A DNA stretch of 43,137 nucleotides from a virus. The DNA is taken from positions 1 to 43,137 of the IMG/VR virus record IMGVR_UViG_3300020204_000131. One strand, 5' to 3'. Position 1 is the stretch's first letter, and the number at the start of each line of letters is the position of its first letter. A program made the position numbers and the translations under genes. Shown here in pieces: positions 32,459 through 40,203 of the stretch. The notes beneath the pieces are model-generated. The model made no database searches and was not told the DNA's origin. It saw only the letters and a program-made list of their open reading frames with translations.

Positions 32459-32694
32459 TTGTTCACCTCCTGAACAGTCTGCTTGGGATCCAGGTCGTTC
32501 ATCCATTGATCCCAGCTCATTTTGAGGAACATTTCCATATCGTCCAACTGCTTTAGCTGGTACATGTCGTAAGCGGCGTTCCAGCCCTTGGCCTCGTAAT
32601 CAGCGATCCGCTGCTGGAGCACAGTGCGTGCCCAACCGATGGCCAGCCACCAGGACGTGAGTTTGTAGTTTGGCAGTGGAGTTGTACGTGTCAT
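32455..32694 (-). CDS. hypothetical protein (79 aa)
   Basis: This 79-residue helical protein is rich in Trp and Gln (YKLTSWWLAIGWARTVLQQR, DMYQLKQLDDMEMFLKMSWD). It is the first gene after a 219-base regulatory gap in the leftward operon. Two TGTTACACA copies lie 43-95 bases upstream. No domain is recognised. Confidence 0.68.
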   Translation of the reverse strand: MTRTTPLPNYKLTSWWLAIGWARTVLQQRIADYEAKGWNAAYDMYQLKQLDDMEMFLKMSWDQWMNDLDPKQTVQEVNK

Positions 32695-32736
32695 TTGATT
32701 TGAAGTAGGTGCCGGCTCGGTGCCGGTTACCAGTAG

Positions 32737-32790
32737 TGTTACACACCCTCATACGTTTGGCAAGCCCCGGCAGTCACTTTCTGTTACACA
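32737..32790. promoter_or_regulatory. two TGTTACACA copies, 45 bases apart
   Basis: Copies lie at 32737-32745 and 32782-32790 in the gap upstream of the leftward gene at 32694. The second is followed by a palindrome GCGCT-AA-AGCGC (32792-32803). The motif recurs at other transcription-unit heads (35976, 39007, 40298, 41940), so it may be an operator or promoter element. Confidence 0.5.
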
Positions 32791-32879
32791 CGCGCTAAAG
32801 CGCCTGGGGCGTCTAGCTTGGTGGCTTCGTACTTCTTTCGAGGAGAACGGAATGGTCCGCTGACGGCAGGCAGCGGTAA

Positions 32880-32904
32880 GGCCGGCACCTCGTGAGGACC
32901 GGCC
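32880..32904 (-). terminator. terminator-like hairpin after the gene at 32914
   Basis: GGCCGG pairs with CCGGCC across 13 bases that can pair further (CCTC/GAGG). It begins 9 bases after the stop of the leftward gene at 32914. Only two T follow on the minus strand, so termination may be weak. Confidence 0.45.
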
Positions 32905-32913
32905 ACCTGCCAC

Positions 32914-33249
32914 CTATTCCGGCACCCCGAGTGCTGCTGGTTCGTACTGGGTGAGTACGGCCACATCGGCACCCTGCTTGAGCGCCGTCCCGACGACGTA
33001 GTGGAACTGCGCCGTGGCGTCGTCAGATTCCTCGATCTGGTACTCCTCGACCTCGTAGGCCATCCCCTTGCGATACCACTCAATCCGCACGATGGCGAAC
33101 AGCTCGAAGGGAATGTCCCCAACCGTGTAACCCAGGACGGGCTTCCTGGGCCGTTTGGGTTGGGGCGGTTCAGCTTTAGCCACGGGATCCCTCCAAAAAG
33201 CCCATGCGATAACCCGCATGAGCCCTAGGAAAAAGTTAGGCGTGTTCAT
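32914..33249 (-). CDS. hypothetical protein with N-terminal hydrophobic segment
   Basis: This is a 111-residue protein from ATG at 33249 (MNTPNFFLGLMRVIAWAFWR). The first 20 residues could anchor in a membrane. Then comes a basic Pro-rich linker (PPQPKRPRKPVLGYTVGDIP) and a soluble alpha/beta domain. The function is unknown. It overlaps the previous gene by 14 bases. A hairpin at 32880-32904 may end this part of the operon. Confidence 0.65.
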   Translation of the reverse strand: MNTPNFFLGLMRVIAWAFWRDPVAKAEPPQPKRPRKPVLGYTVGDIPFELFAIVRIEWYRKGMAYEVEEYQIEESDDATAQFHYVVGTALKQGADVAVLTQYEPAALGVPE

Positions 33250-33391
33250 TAGCCAATGCCTTCTTGAATCGACAGGGCGCCTTAAAGACTTTGGCCAGTT
33301 CTGCGGGTGTGGGCTCGGGAATGGCATCCCAAACCGCCGCCACCCACCGGAGGAACCGAAGCTCCTCCTCCTCCTCTGTGGTGTGATGCAT
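33236..33391 (-). CDS. small protein after primase/helicase (51 aa)
   Basis: This 51-residue protein (MHHTTEEEEELRFLRWVAAV, then WDAIPEPTPAELAKVFKAPC) has coding-like composition, an acidic start and a basic end. Its ATG overlaps the primase stop (TGATG) by one base, and its own end overlaps the next gene by 14 bases. Function is unknown; coupling to primase suggests a replication accessory role, as inference. Confidence 0.65.
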   Translation of the reverse strand: MHHTTEEEEELRFLRWVAAVWDAIPEPTPAELAKVFKAPCRFKKALANEHA

Positions 33392-35832
33392 CACTTCAGC
33401 AAGTCCCAAGCGGCCTTGTCCATCTGCTCCAGCTCTTCCTTGGAGCGAAGCCTCCCTTGGGGGGTTACAGAAATTGTGTCCCCCTTGGCAAAACCCGCAT
33501 CAATACTGGTGGTCTCAGGGGGACACCCATTTTCGTGTCCCCCTAAATCCAGCAAATTTTCGCCGTCTGCTCCAGCAGCCTCGTTTTGACCGGAAATTAA
33601 GGGGGACACCCCTACCCCCTGTCCCCCTAATTTTTCCAGTTCAGGACTGGATTCTTCACTAGGGGGACACACACTCACACACATATCACGCGAGACCTTT
33701 GCGAAGTACCTTTTGACGCTGGAACCAGAGCGCTTGGAGCTGGGTTCCTCACGACAAAAAATCAGACCACGAGCTTCAAGGCGTTGGAGCGCCTTTTTGA
33801 TTCCGGTCACGCTGCCTCCACAGATCGGATCCCCGTTGAGTTCGACCCGTGTGCGCCCCTCGTCGTGGTTGGCGGCAGTACGAAGGCGTTGGAGCACGCG
33901 ATCAACGATGGATGCGGGCGTAGCGCTGTCCGCCGTCAGCTCCACAAAATCCTTGAGTTCAAAGGTGAGGTCCTCAAGCATTTTCAGGATGAGCTTGGAG
34001 CCCCCACGACCGGCACGGCTCTTCTCGATGGTGATGAGGCGACTGGCGACCCCTACCCGTTCAATCTCCTTTTCGGAGGGCTTACGGAGGCTCCACACCT
34101 CATCACAGCTATCGCGCAAGGCCGTGGACCCCCTAAACCCACCGCTTTTGTTGGAGTGGTGGATCACGAGGATTGTGCAGGCAGGGAAGAGCCGCCCGTT
34201 GTTGTTGGCCAACCAGTAGAGGGGACCAGCAAATTCCTTGCGGTTCTCGTCAAAGGCCGAGCCCCTAGAGCAACCAGTGATCGAATCAATGATCACGAGA
34301 GCGGGCTGGTGCTTCTCAACGAGCTTGATGAAGCGCATGTACCAGTTGAGATCCCAACCCATAACCACGCGCACAGGATCGTCATGGCGCAATTCGAGGT
34401 CTTCCATCTGCTGTTTGACCTGCACCTCGGACTGATCACCATTGAGGATCAGAACCTTGCCTTGTTGGACTGGAACATCAGCGCCGCGAATCGAGAAGGG
34501 GATACCGCGAGCAACGTGTTTAGCGAGAGTCCAGGCGGTCATGGATTTACCGTCACCACCCGCGCCGTGAATCATCACAAGGCCAGGCTTAGGAAGCAGA
34601 TCGGGGATGAGGTAGTCCAGCGTCGTCTCCTTGTCGAGCAGAGCGCCGATGTCCATGTCGTCATCGCGCTGTTCGTACTGGATCTGGCTGATGAGAAGCC
34701 GTTCCAAGGCACCAGCATCTCTGTAACCGGCTTCAAGCGCCAGACAGTTCATGCGGTGAGCCATTTCCGCCGGGTTATCAAGCTGCTGGATCTCCTTGGC
34801 GCGAGCGATGACTTCGGCGTAGTTGAGGTTGGTCTGACGAATCCGAATGACGTTGTCAGCTTCAACATCGGAGACAACCTTGCGAAGGTCTTCCGAAAGC
34901 CAGAGTCGACCAGGCATCTGCTGATCGGCCAACCAGAAGAGGGAACCCAGGCTGACCGGACCCTTCTTAAAGGACTTCCAGACTTCCTCACAGGGGTTAC
35001 CGCTGGACCAATCCTGTGAAAATTCGGGGTCTTCTGCGGACCAAGCGGACCAAAGCGTCAAACCAAGGTCAGTCGGCAGTTCCGAATGGATCGCCATCCC
35101 CACTTTGACCCAGTGATCGCGGCTCCCAGCCCCTTGACCGGGAATGACCTTCAAAGCGGACTGAACGATCTCCGCCACTTCCGCTGGGTCACGATCCGAA
35201 AAATCGAGCGCCTTGCGATTTTTGATGAAGCCACCGTCTTGTACCTCTTTGCCCGAGGCGTCGCGCATTTCAGCAATCAGCCAATCGGGCGCCGTCGGAA
35301 TCGCATCCAGATCCCCCTCAAAGCCGTAGTGACCTGCTGGAGCCTTCCCATCACTGGAGCCGGGATAAGCGCCGTAAATGACCCCCTGACGGCCCCAGAG
35401 CACCTCGTAGCCCGCTCCGGTATCCGACAACCCAAAGCCCTTTACATCGCCCCACAGAGCCTCAGGGACGCGGAAGAGGTATTTCGCCGCATTCGCCTTG
35501 GTCGAAGTGATGACTGGAGCACCTTCCAGCGACTCGCCCCACTTCTTTTTGAGACGACTGAGATTCCGGTCCACATCAAGGATGACCAAGCCACCACTCC
35601 GAGCACCTGTAAATGCCCCAACGGCCTGGAACACAGCAGGTTTGCGCTCGATTTGCAGCGCGACATCAGCCGGGTTCATCACCTGATGATGTGCCCGCTC
35701 AAGAGGCGTCTTGCCTTTGGACAATTTGCCCGACTGGATCGCCTCATCTTTGGCGTAGATCGGCGTGTAGGCGATCCCAGCCGGTAACTGGCGCACGAAG
35801 GCCAGCAGTTCCAGCACTTGCTTAGTGCTCAT
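33391..35832 (-). CDS. primase-polymerase / helicase fusion protein
   Basis: This 813-residue protein begins the leftward operon. Residues 1-200 form a prim-pol domain with the DxD catalytic pair (Asp86, Asp88 in LVILDVDR). Residues ~225-300 form a PriCT-like region (DHWVKVGMAIHSELP). Residues ~405-600 form a RepA/DnaB-type AAA ATPase with Walker A GAGGDGKS (423-430), Walker B LVIIDS (Asp516) and ILVIHHSNK. A winged-helix end follows (~650-720). It would make primers and unwind DNA for the phage polymerase. The Ser/Gly-rich tail is probably disordered. Confidence 0.9.
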   Translation of the reverse strand: MSTKQVLELLAFVRQLPAGIAYTPIYAKDEAIQSGKLSKGKTPLERAHHQVMNPADVALQIERKPAVFQAVGAFTGARSGGLVILDVDRNLSRLKKKWGESLEGAPVITSTKANAAKYLFRVPEALWGDVKGFGLSDTGAGYEVLWGRQGVIYGAYPGSSDGKAPAGHYGFEGDLDAIPTAPDWLIAEMRDASGKEVQDGGFIKNRKALDFSDRDPAEVAEIVQSALKVIPGQGAGSRDHWVKVGMAIHSELPTDLGLTLWSAWSAEDPEFSQDWSSGNPCEEVWKSFKKGPVSLGSLFWLADQQMPGRLWLSEDLRKVVSDVEADNVIRIRQTNLNYAEVIARAKEIQQLDNPAEMAHRMNCLALEAGYRDAGALERLLISQIQYEQRDDDMDIGALLDKETTLDYLIPDLLPKPGLVMIHGAGGDGKSMTAWTLAKHVARGIPFSIRGADVPVQQGKVLILNGDQSEVQVKQQMEDLELRHDDPVRVVMGWDLNWYMRFIKLVEKHQPALVIIDSITGCSRGSAFDENRKEFAGPLYWLANNNGRLFPACTILVIHHSNKSGGFRGSTALRDSCDEVWSLRKPSEKEIERVGVASRLITIEKSRAGRGGSKLILKMLEDLTFELKDFVELTADSATPASIVDRVLQRLRTAANHDEGRTRVELNGDPICGGSVTGIKKALQRLEARGLIFCREEPSSKRSGSSVKRYFAKVSRDMCVSVCPPSEESSPELEKLGGQGVGVSPLISGQNEAAGADGENLLDLGGHENGCPPETTSIDAGFAKGDTISVTPQGRLRSKEELEQMDKAAWDLLK

Positions 35833-35862
35833 GTTAGAGTCTCACACGAGAATAGATAGACA

Positions 35863-35894
35863 CGCCTTTGCAGTAGCCACTGCAGGGGCGTTTT
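35863..35894 (+). terminator. terminator-like hairpin in the divergent region
   Basis: CGCC-TT-TGCAGT pairs with ACTGCA-GG-GGCG around AGCC, followed by four T on the plus strand. It lies between the divergent primase operon and the ssDNA-binding gene, so its role may be attenuation of rightward readthrough or of a leader. Confidence 0.5.
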
Positions 35895-35912
35895 CTCAAT
35901 GTAGCCGTTCTT

Positions 35913-35927
35913 GTCAACGCGGTTGAC
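35913..35927. promoter_or_regulatory. perfect inverted repeat, candidate operator
   Basis: GTCAAC-GCG-GTTGAC is a perfect dyad in the 157-base divergent region between the leftward replication operon and the gene at 35990. A second smaller dyad (AGTCG-ACAAAA-CGACT) follows ~25 bases later. Both are placed to control the early genes. Confidence 0.5.
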
Positions 35928-35989
35928 CACCGTGCTAATGTCATAGGGCAGTCGACAAAACGACTCGCAGCACCCTGTAACACAAGATC

Positions 35990-36586
35990 ATGCCTTTTCT
36001 TTCCAAGAGCGCTTCCAGCAACCTGAGCAGTGGGTCAAGCACTGGCGGGTATCTGAATCTGAGCAAGGTGCCCGACAAGGGCGAAGCACGATTCACGATC
36101 CTGGAGCAGCACCCGCTTGAGTTTTATCAAGTGTGGGCTACAAACCCTGACAACAAGCAGGAGCGTCGCCCTTTCCGCTGGGACTACCAACCCACCCCCG
36201 AGGATGTCGCCGCCGAGCTTGGTGATTGGGTTGCCGACGAGAAGTACGAACAGCCTGGCACCCAGGATGTCAAGTTCATGTTGGCGTGCCCCGTCTACAA
36301 TTACGGCACTAATAGTGTGCAAGTTTTTAGCTTCCACCAAGTGACTGTAATGAAGGAGATTGACGCCATTTCCCAGATGGAAGATTTCGACAAAGACATC
36401 ACCACGGTGGATCTGATTCTTGGCAAAGACACCACCAAACCCCCCGCTTTGATGTACACAGTACGTCCTGTCCCCAAGAAAAAGGGCAGCGAGGAAGTGG
36501 TGGCCGCAGCCTGGATCGAAGCTAAGGACAACGGCTTCGACATCAGCCGCCTGATCACCAACGGCAATCCTTTCAAGGATTCCTGA
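35990..36586 (+). CDS. putative single-stranded DNA-binding protein
   Basis: This is a 198-residue protein. The Ser/Gly-rich start (LSKSASSNLSSGSSTGGYLN) is followed by a beta-rich body (EFYQVWATNPDNKQERRPFR, SVQVFSFHQVTVMKEIDAIS) and a Lys-rich loop, as in several phage ssDNA-binding proteins. Position supports it: it is divergent from the primase operon and near an exonuclease. There is no catalytic motif. The assignment is tentative. The TGTAACACA motif ends 6 bases before the ATG. A terminator follows at 36599. Confidence 0.6.
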   Translation: MPFLSKSASSNLSSGSSTGGYLNLSKVPDKGEARFTILEQHPLEFYQVWATNPDNKQERRPFRWDYQPTPEDVAAELGDWVADEKYEQPGTQDVKFMLACPVYNYGTNSVQVFSFHQVTVMKEIDAISQMEDFDKDITTVDLILGKDTTKPPALMYTVRPVPKKKGSEEVVAAAWIEAKDNGFDISRLITNGNPFKDS

Positions 36587-36598
36587 TCTCAACAGTCG

Positions 36599-36620
36599 GC
36601 CCCAGGCAACTGGGGCTTTT
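36599..36620 (+). terminator. intrinsic terminator after the putative SSB gene
   Basis: GCCCCAG pairs with CTGGGGC around GCAA, followed by four T. It separates the putative SSB gene from the gene at 36646. Confidence 0.88.
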
Positions 36621-36645
36621 CACCATCTGTACAGCAGCCGCAGTC

Positions 36646-37155
36646 ATGAGTCCAACTAACAAGGTGCCAAGCGTCCAAACATTTGTGGAAGCTCGCCTTA
36701 TCACCTCAGCAGCAGGATCCCGTTTTTACCGTCTGCGATCTGCCACTTTTCCCGAGGTGGCACGCATTGACGAAAGCTACATCCAGTTTGTCCAGCCAGC
36801 CGTCGACCAGTTAATTGCTGGCGAAATCGAAAGTATCGACATCCACTGTGTCCCCGACAAACAGGACCCATTGGGCTGGCGCATAGACGTGGACCACTAT
36901 CGTCGCGCCGTCATGAGTCAGCAGACACCGGTGCCTACCGAGGCACCGCTTATAGACACCAAGAACATCACATTCACGTTGTCTGGACCTGATCACGCTT
37001 TTGCCACGGCGCTTCACAAACGCCTGAAACAAGCTGATCCCCGGTTCAATCGTTTCCAGGACACCAACGCCTACATCTTCGAGACGCAGTTGCGCCTGTT
37101 GCGACTGCAGTACCCCGATCTAGCTGGAGAACTTCCTAGCAACATCCCTTTCTAA
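36646..37155 (+). CDS. hypothetical protein between SSB and exonuclease
   Basis: This 169-residue protein starts MSPTNKVPSVQTFVEARLIT and includes FYRLRSATFPEVARIDESYI and LDTKNITFTLSGPDHAFATA. It looks alpha/beta and has no recognised motif. It has its own terminator on each side (36599 and 37170), so it is a single-gene unit, possibly made at a different level from its neighbours. A recombination or replication role is only suggested by context. Confidence 0.75.
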   Translation: MSPTNKVPSVQTFVEARLITSAAGSRFYRLRSATFPEVARIDESYIQFVQPAVDQLIAGEIESIDIHCVPDKQDPLGWRIDVDHYRRAVMSQQTPVPTEAPLIDTKNITFTLSGPDHAFATALHKRLKQADPRFNRFQDTNAYIFETQLRLLRLQYPDLAGELPSNIPF

Positions 37156-37169
37156 GTAACAAAATCCCG

Positions 37170-37192
37170 GCCCCGTCACCCACGGGGCTTTT
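37170..37192 (+). terminator. intrinsic terminator after the gene at 36646
   Basis: GCCCCGT pairs with ACGGGGC around CACCC, followed by TTTT and, after one C, four more T. Confidence 0.9.
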
Positions 37193-37209
37193 CTTTTGGT
37201 AATATCAAA

Positions 37210-38055
37210 TTGGGAAAGTGTATTTTCAGTCTCCAAGTGCAAGACGTTCTAGCTGGTTTAAGGCGTTGGAGACTGGAGCAGGACAATTCTGGACCTTTCC
37301 GGGTCTACAGAAACAGCAAGGGCGAAGTCTTCCATTCTGTTACACACATCCTCAAAGAAAGTGACGCCCAATGTAAAGCTGCACTGGAGCGTTGGGAAGC
37401 ACGCCTGGGACCTGAAGAAGCTGCCACTCAACGGACTATTGCTGCCACCAGGGGCACACAAGCCCACGACCAGCAAGAGTATTACTTAAAAACAACAATG
37501 CAACTGGCGCGTTCAGCAGCAAACCGCCGCAACGCCATCAAGTTCGACGATAACGGCCTGGCACGAATCCCTGCCCCGATCACCAAATGGGCACTCGACA
37601 AAGTCCACCCCAACCTCCCCAGCGTTGGCTGGAGCAGTTCTGGTTATGCGCGAGGACTATCAAGCTGGATCAAAGATAACGTCCAAGAAATTTTCGCCTC
37701 CGAATTTTCCATTCACCACCCAGCAGGATTCGCTGGAACCTGCGACGCCTTACTTTCCGCCAAGAATACCGAGCTGGGGCTAACTGGACGTGAAGTGCTG
37801 GTGTGCGACTGGAAAACCACCGTCAAAACAAAAGTCTTAGATGAGTCTCACAACTACGTACACCAGATTGCCGCCTACAGTCTCGGCCTCCGCCACCTAA
37901 CCGGCCTGGAACCCACCGGAGGCTTAATTGTGCTGGCGCGACGTTGCGGCTCCCCTCAGTTACATGTAATGGACAAAGACGCCCTCAAGCGTGCAGAAAT
38001 CGCATTCATGGACAGGGTTCACAGATACTTCGACCAACTGGCGCTTCCTGCCTAA
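37210..38055 (+). CDS. PD-(D/E)XK exonuclease (RecB/Cas4-like)
   Basis: This nuclease of about 270-281 residues carries the motif order of RecB-family exonucleases: GTQAHD (His), GFAGTCDALL (Asp), VLVCDWKTT (Asp-x-Lys) and YVHQIAAYSLGL (Gln-x-x-x-Tyr). It probably degrades or trims DNA ends for recombination or packaging, together with the putative SSB nearby. The start is uncertain: TTG at 37210 or GTG at 37237 (VQDVLAGLRRW), with no ATG nearby. A TGTTACACA copy lies inside the gene at 37338. Confidence 0.85.
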   Translation: MGKCIFSLQVQDVLAGLRRWRLEQDNSGPFRVYRNSKGEVFHSVTHILKESDAQCKAALERWEARLGPEEAATQRTIAATRGTQAHDQQEYYLKTTMQLARSAANRRNAIKFDDNGLARIPAPITKWALDKVHPNLPSVGWSSSGYARGLSSWIKDNVQEIFASEFSIHHPAGFAGTCDALLSAKNTELGLTGREVLVCDWKTTVKTKVLDESHNYVHQIAAYSLGLRHLTGLEPTGGLIVLARRCGSPQLHVMDKDALKRAEIAFMDRVHRYFDQLALPA

Positions 38056-38087
38056 AACTGCCCTTCATACTGCCAACAGCACGTGTC

Positions 38088-38171
38088 ATGACTGGAACTG
38101 TGCTTCTACTGTCCGCGATTTTGCTGGGGCTGTTCGGGCTGGTCGCCATCACGACCGACCCCCGACCATAA
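38088..38171 (+). CDS. tiny membrane peptide (27 aa)
   Basis: This 27-residue peptide (MTGTVLLLSAILLGLFGLVA plus ITTDPRP) would be one transmembrane helix. There is no clear Shine-Dalgarno site. It lies 32 bases after the exonuclease stop and converges with the RlpA-like gene. Very small membrane peptides are common but hard to prove from sequence. Confidence 0.5.
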   Translation: MTGTVLLLSAILLGLFGLVAITTDPRP

Positions 38172-38196
38172 AACAGCCCCCAAACAGGTCTCGAAC

Positions 38197-38544
38197 TCAA
38201 CGGATCGTGACCGTCGCCACCCCGTCGACTGGTACACCTAAGCGTCGTGCTGCCCCTGCAGACAGATCCACCGACCCACAGTCACACCGATCCGTGACTG
38301 GCACAACCAGTGTGCGCCCCCGATGCGAGATCGTAAGCCTGGTGTTGCACGGCAACCACGGATGTGCAGCACTGATCCCGTGGTGGTTGTAGGGCTGCCC
38401 ACAGTAGGTTGTGCGCCCATGAAACCACGGATCGTAAACCGTGGCCTTGACCTCCCTTGCTTGCACTGGCGCATGGGTAGCGCACACCAACCACAACAAA
38501 AGGGTGCTCTTCACACCCCGAGTCTTACTGATAATCATTCTCAA
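38197..38544 (-). CDS. secreted RlpA-like double-psi beta-barrel protein
   Basis: This is a 115-residue protein. Residues ~1-29 form a signal peptide (basic start, hydrophobic TLLLWLVCATHA, cleavage after PVQA). The mature part (VKATVYDPWFHGRTTYCGQP, LTISHRGRTLVVPVTDRCDC, SVDLSAGAARRLGV) has the RlpA-like barrel, including the conserved V-T-D-R-x pattern with its Asp. RlpA proteins act on peptidoglycan. It may weaken the wall at lysis or alter it during infection. Six or so Cys suggest disulphides. The start overlaps the previous stop (ATGA). Confidence 0.8.
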   Translation of the reverse strand: MRMIISKTRGVKSTLLLWLVCATHAPVQAREVKATVYDPWFHGRTTYCGQPYNHHGISAAHPWLPCNTRLTISHRGRTLVVPVTDRCDCGSVDLSAGAARRLGVPVDGVATVTIR

Positions 38545-38942
38545 GAGACCTTACGAGAGGGCTGGCGCTTACCGGCATCCGAGCGCTGTTTCCGTGGCGC
38601 ACCTTTGGTGGCCTTGGTGCGGGTTGCAGGAGCGCGACTCACTACGCGCGAAAAAAGTCCCATAGCCTGTGGAAAAACCTCAGACAGTACGTGCTGGGGC
38701 AGATCTGCACCCTTGTTGACGCGCTGGCAGTCGCGCCAGTAGGGGATGACCTCGGCGATCATCTGCAGCGGCCCCTCCTTGCCGTATTGCTGGTGCAAAG
38801 CGAGGAGATCACGCCAATCGCTCTCTTGGATAATGGAGCGCTCCACAGCCCACCTCAAGTCGCGCAACATGCGCTTTTCGAGGCGCACCTGCTCACGCTC
38901 TTGCTCTCGTGCGTCCTTGCGGTCCCGTTGACTGGCAAACAT
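38541..38942 (-). CDS. hypothetical basic helical protein
   Basis: This 133-residue protein is rich in Arg, Lys and Glu. The N-terminus is a charged helix (RDRKDAREQEREQVRLEKRM), the middle is globular helical (DWRDLLALHQQYGKEGPLQM), and the tail is strongly basic (RTKATKGAPRKQRSDAGKRQ). It could bind nucleic acid. It is co-translated with the secreted RlpA-like protein (4-base overlap) and divergent from the gene at 39079. Confidence 0.68.
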   Translation of the reverse strand: MFASQRDRKDAREQEREQVRLEKRMLRDLRWAVERSIIQESDWRDLLALHQQYGKEGPLQMIAEVIPYWRDCQRVNKGADLPQHVLSEVFPQAMGLFSRVVSRAPATRTKATKGAPRKQRSDAGKRQPSRKVS

Positions 38943-39078
38943 CCCTTGATTTGGGTAATGCCCTTACACAGTACACCACCAGTCAATCCCCCCAGCCAAT
39001 CTGTAAAGTTACACAACACCAGAGGAAAATGGACTGGTGCGTGGGGCACACTGGTGGAGTCATCAGGCACACCACGCC
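38943..39078. promoter_or_regulatory. divergent regulatory gap
   Basis: These 136 bases separate divergent genes. They hold an AGTTACACA motif (39007-39015) and ACTGGTG copies at 39033 and 39050 with an inverted CACCAGT at 38977. The arrangement suggests promoters and an operator for both directions. Confidence 0.4.
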
Positions 39079-39522
39079 ATGAACAACTGGAAAGAAAAAG
39101 AAGCTGCTGTCAACGCAGACCCGGTGTACATCGAGCTGCAGGCCGTTGCCAAAGGTCTCAACGAACGCACCACCGAACTGAAGAACGAGCTGGTGCGCGA
39201 CACCTACAAGCTGCAACGTCTGTTGATTCTGCGTGATGTGGCGCTAAAGCACATGTACCAGCTTGAAGACACCACAGCCGAAACCGACAACCTGCTCGAC
39301 GAACTCACCGCAAACAACGGTGAAGCCTGGTGCGGCATGACCAGTCAGGCTGTCGAAGATCTGCAAGAAGTCCTTTACGACTTGTGCGACAAGATCAGCG
39401 AATGCCGTGCCGAGCACGAGAGCCTAGACCACAAGCGCTCAAAAGCCTGGAGCGTTGCTCACGCCCGTGCTCGTGAAGTACGCACCGAGTTTGACGCCAA
39501 CACCACAACCACCGAGATCTAG
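39079..39522 (+). CDS. coiled-coil protein upstream of the small terminase
   Basis: This is a 147-residue helical protein from ATG at 39079 (MNNWKEKEAAVNADPVYIEL). Two long charged helices (GLNERTTELKNELVRDTYKL and LCDKISECRAEHESLDHKRS) suggest a coiled-coil hairpin. No domain is recognised. The upstream extension in this frame overlaps intergenic DNA and is unlikely. It precedes the terminase small subunit by about 40 bases. Confidence 0.72.
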   Translation: MNNWKEKEAAVNADPVYIELQAVAKGLNERTTELKNELVRDTYKLQRLLILRDVALKHMYQLEDTTAETDNLLDELTANNGEAWCGMTSQAVEDLQEVLYDLCDKISECRAEHESLDHKRSKAWSVAHARAREVRTEFDANTTTTEI

Positions 39523-39557
39523 AGCTGGGGCGATATGATTCGGGCACGACCCTGTTT

Positions 39558-40133
39558 GTGACAGTCGCCGTGCCCGATCTCGAACCCATTGAAGTCGACA
39601 TTCAGCCCGTGGTTGAAGACCTCGAAATCTCTACAGCATCCAAGCACGATCCTCTCCGAAGACTACGCAAAAACAAGTGCACAGTTGAAGAGCTGGATCG
39701 CCGAGTAAATGCGGCCTACATGATGATGCTCTCGGGCGGAAGTCGCCGCGAGAATTGTAACGCTCTAGCCACAAAGTACAATGTCACTTACCGTCAGGCC
39801 GAAAACTATTACTTTAAGGCTCAACAGTTAATGAAGACCGACATGATGGAGAACCGGCAGGATCTCCTAAATCAGGTCAACAACATGCGTATGCACACCA
39901 TTCAAAAAGCATTGAAGCGAGGGAATCTACAAGTGGTTGCGCACCTTTTAGATTCACTGGCGCGAAGTGCTGGCGAGGGGACTGCCGAACAGGAAGCCAC
40001 TCATGCGCCTACGTTGAATATCAGCATTCAACCGCAGCGCTCAAGTGGCCATTCACTGCAACCCGCCAACGATGAATCGTTGCATTTGGAGCCTGTCATG
40101 GTAACGGCCATTCATGAGGATGACCATTCATAA
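39558..40133 (+). CDS. terS: terminase small subunit
   Basis: This 187-191-residue protein probably recognises the packaging site and recruits TerL. A helix-turn-helix region (residues ~45-80: AYMMMLSGGSRRENCNALAT, KYNVTYRQAENYYFKA) is followed by a helical oligomerisation region (LLNQVNNMRMHTIQKALKRG, VVAHLLDSLARSAG) and a disordered tail. This is the terS layout. The start may be GTG at 39558 or GTG at 39570; the latter has the CC-GTG context of other starts here. The end overlaps a repeat cluster. Confidence 0.75.
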   Translation: MTVAVPDLEPIEVDIQPVVEDLEISTASKHDPLRRLRKNKCTVEELDRRVNAAYMMMLSGGSRRENCNALATKYNVTYRQAENYYFKAQQLMKTDMMENRQDLLNQVNNMRMHTIQKALKRGNLQVVAHLLDSLARSAGEGTAEQEATHAPTLNISIQPQRSSGHSLQPANDESLHLEPVMVTAIHEDDHS

Positions 40134-40170
40134 CGGCCATTCATACTGGCGCCCTTCATAGGCCATTCAT
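40106..40170 (+). repeat. GGCCATTCAT-type repeat cluster at the end of terS
   Basis: Copies lie at 40106-40115 (exact), 40122-40131 (GACCATTCAT), 40135-40144 (exact), ~40151-40159 (GCCCTTCAT) and 40161-40170 (exact), at 10-16 base spacing, so in phase with about one helical turn or a little more. The first two are inside the last codons of terS. A terS-adjacent direct repeat is a candidate packaging (pac) site or operator. Confidence 0.8.
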
Positions 40171-40203
40171 AGGCGTGCGTGCGTGAGCACTGGTACACGG
40201 GTA

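Noticed and set aside
33784-35019. 411-residue plus-strand ORF opposite the primase/helicase gene
   Set aside because: The minus strand has all prim-pol and Walker motifs; the plus frame has no recognisable motif and arises from codon bias.
35086-35787. 233-residue plus-strand ORF opposite the primase N-terminus
   Set aside because: Antisense to the prim-pol domain; no independent support.
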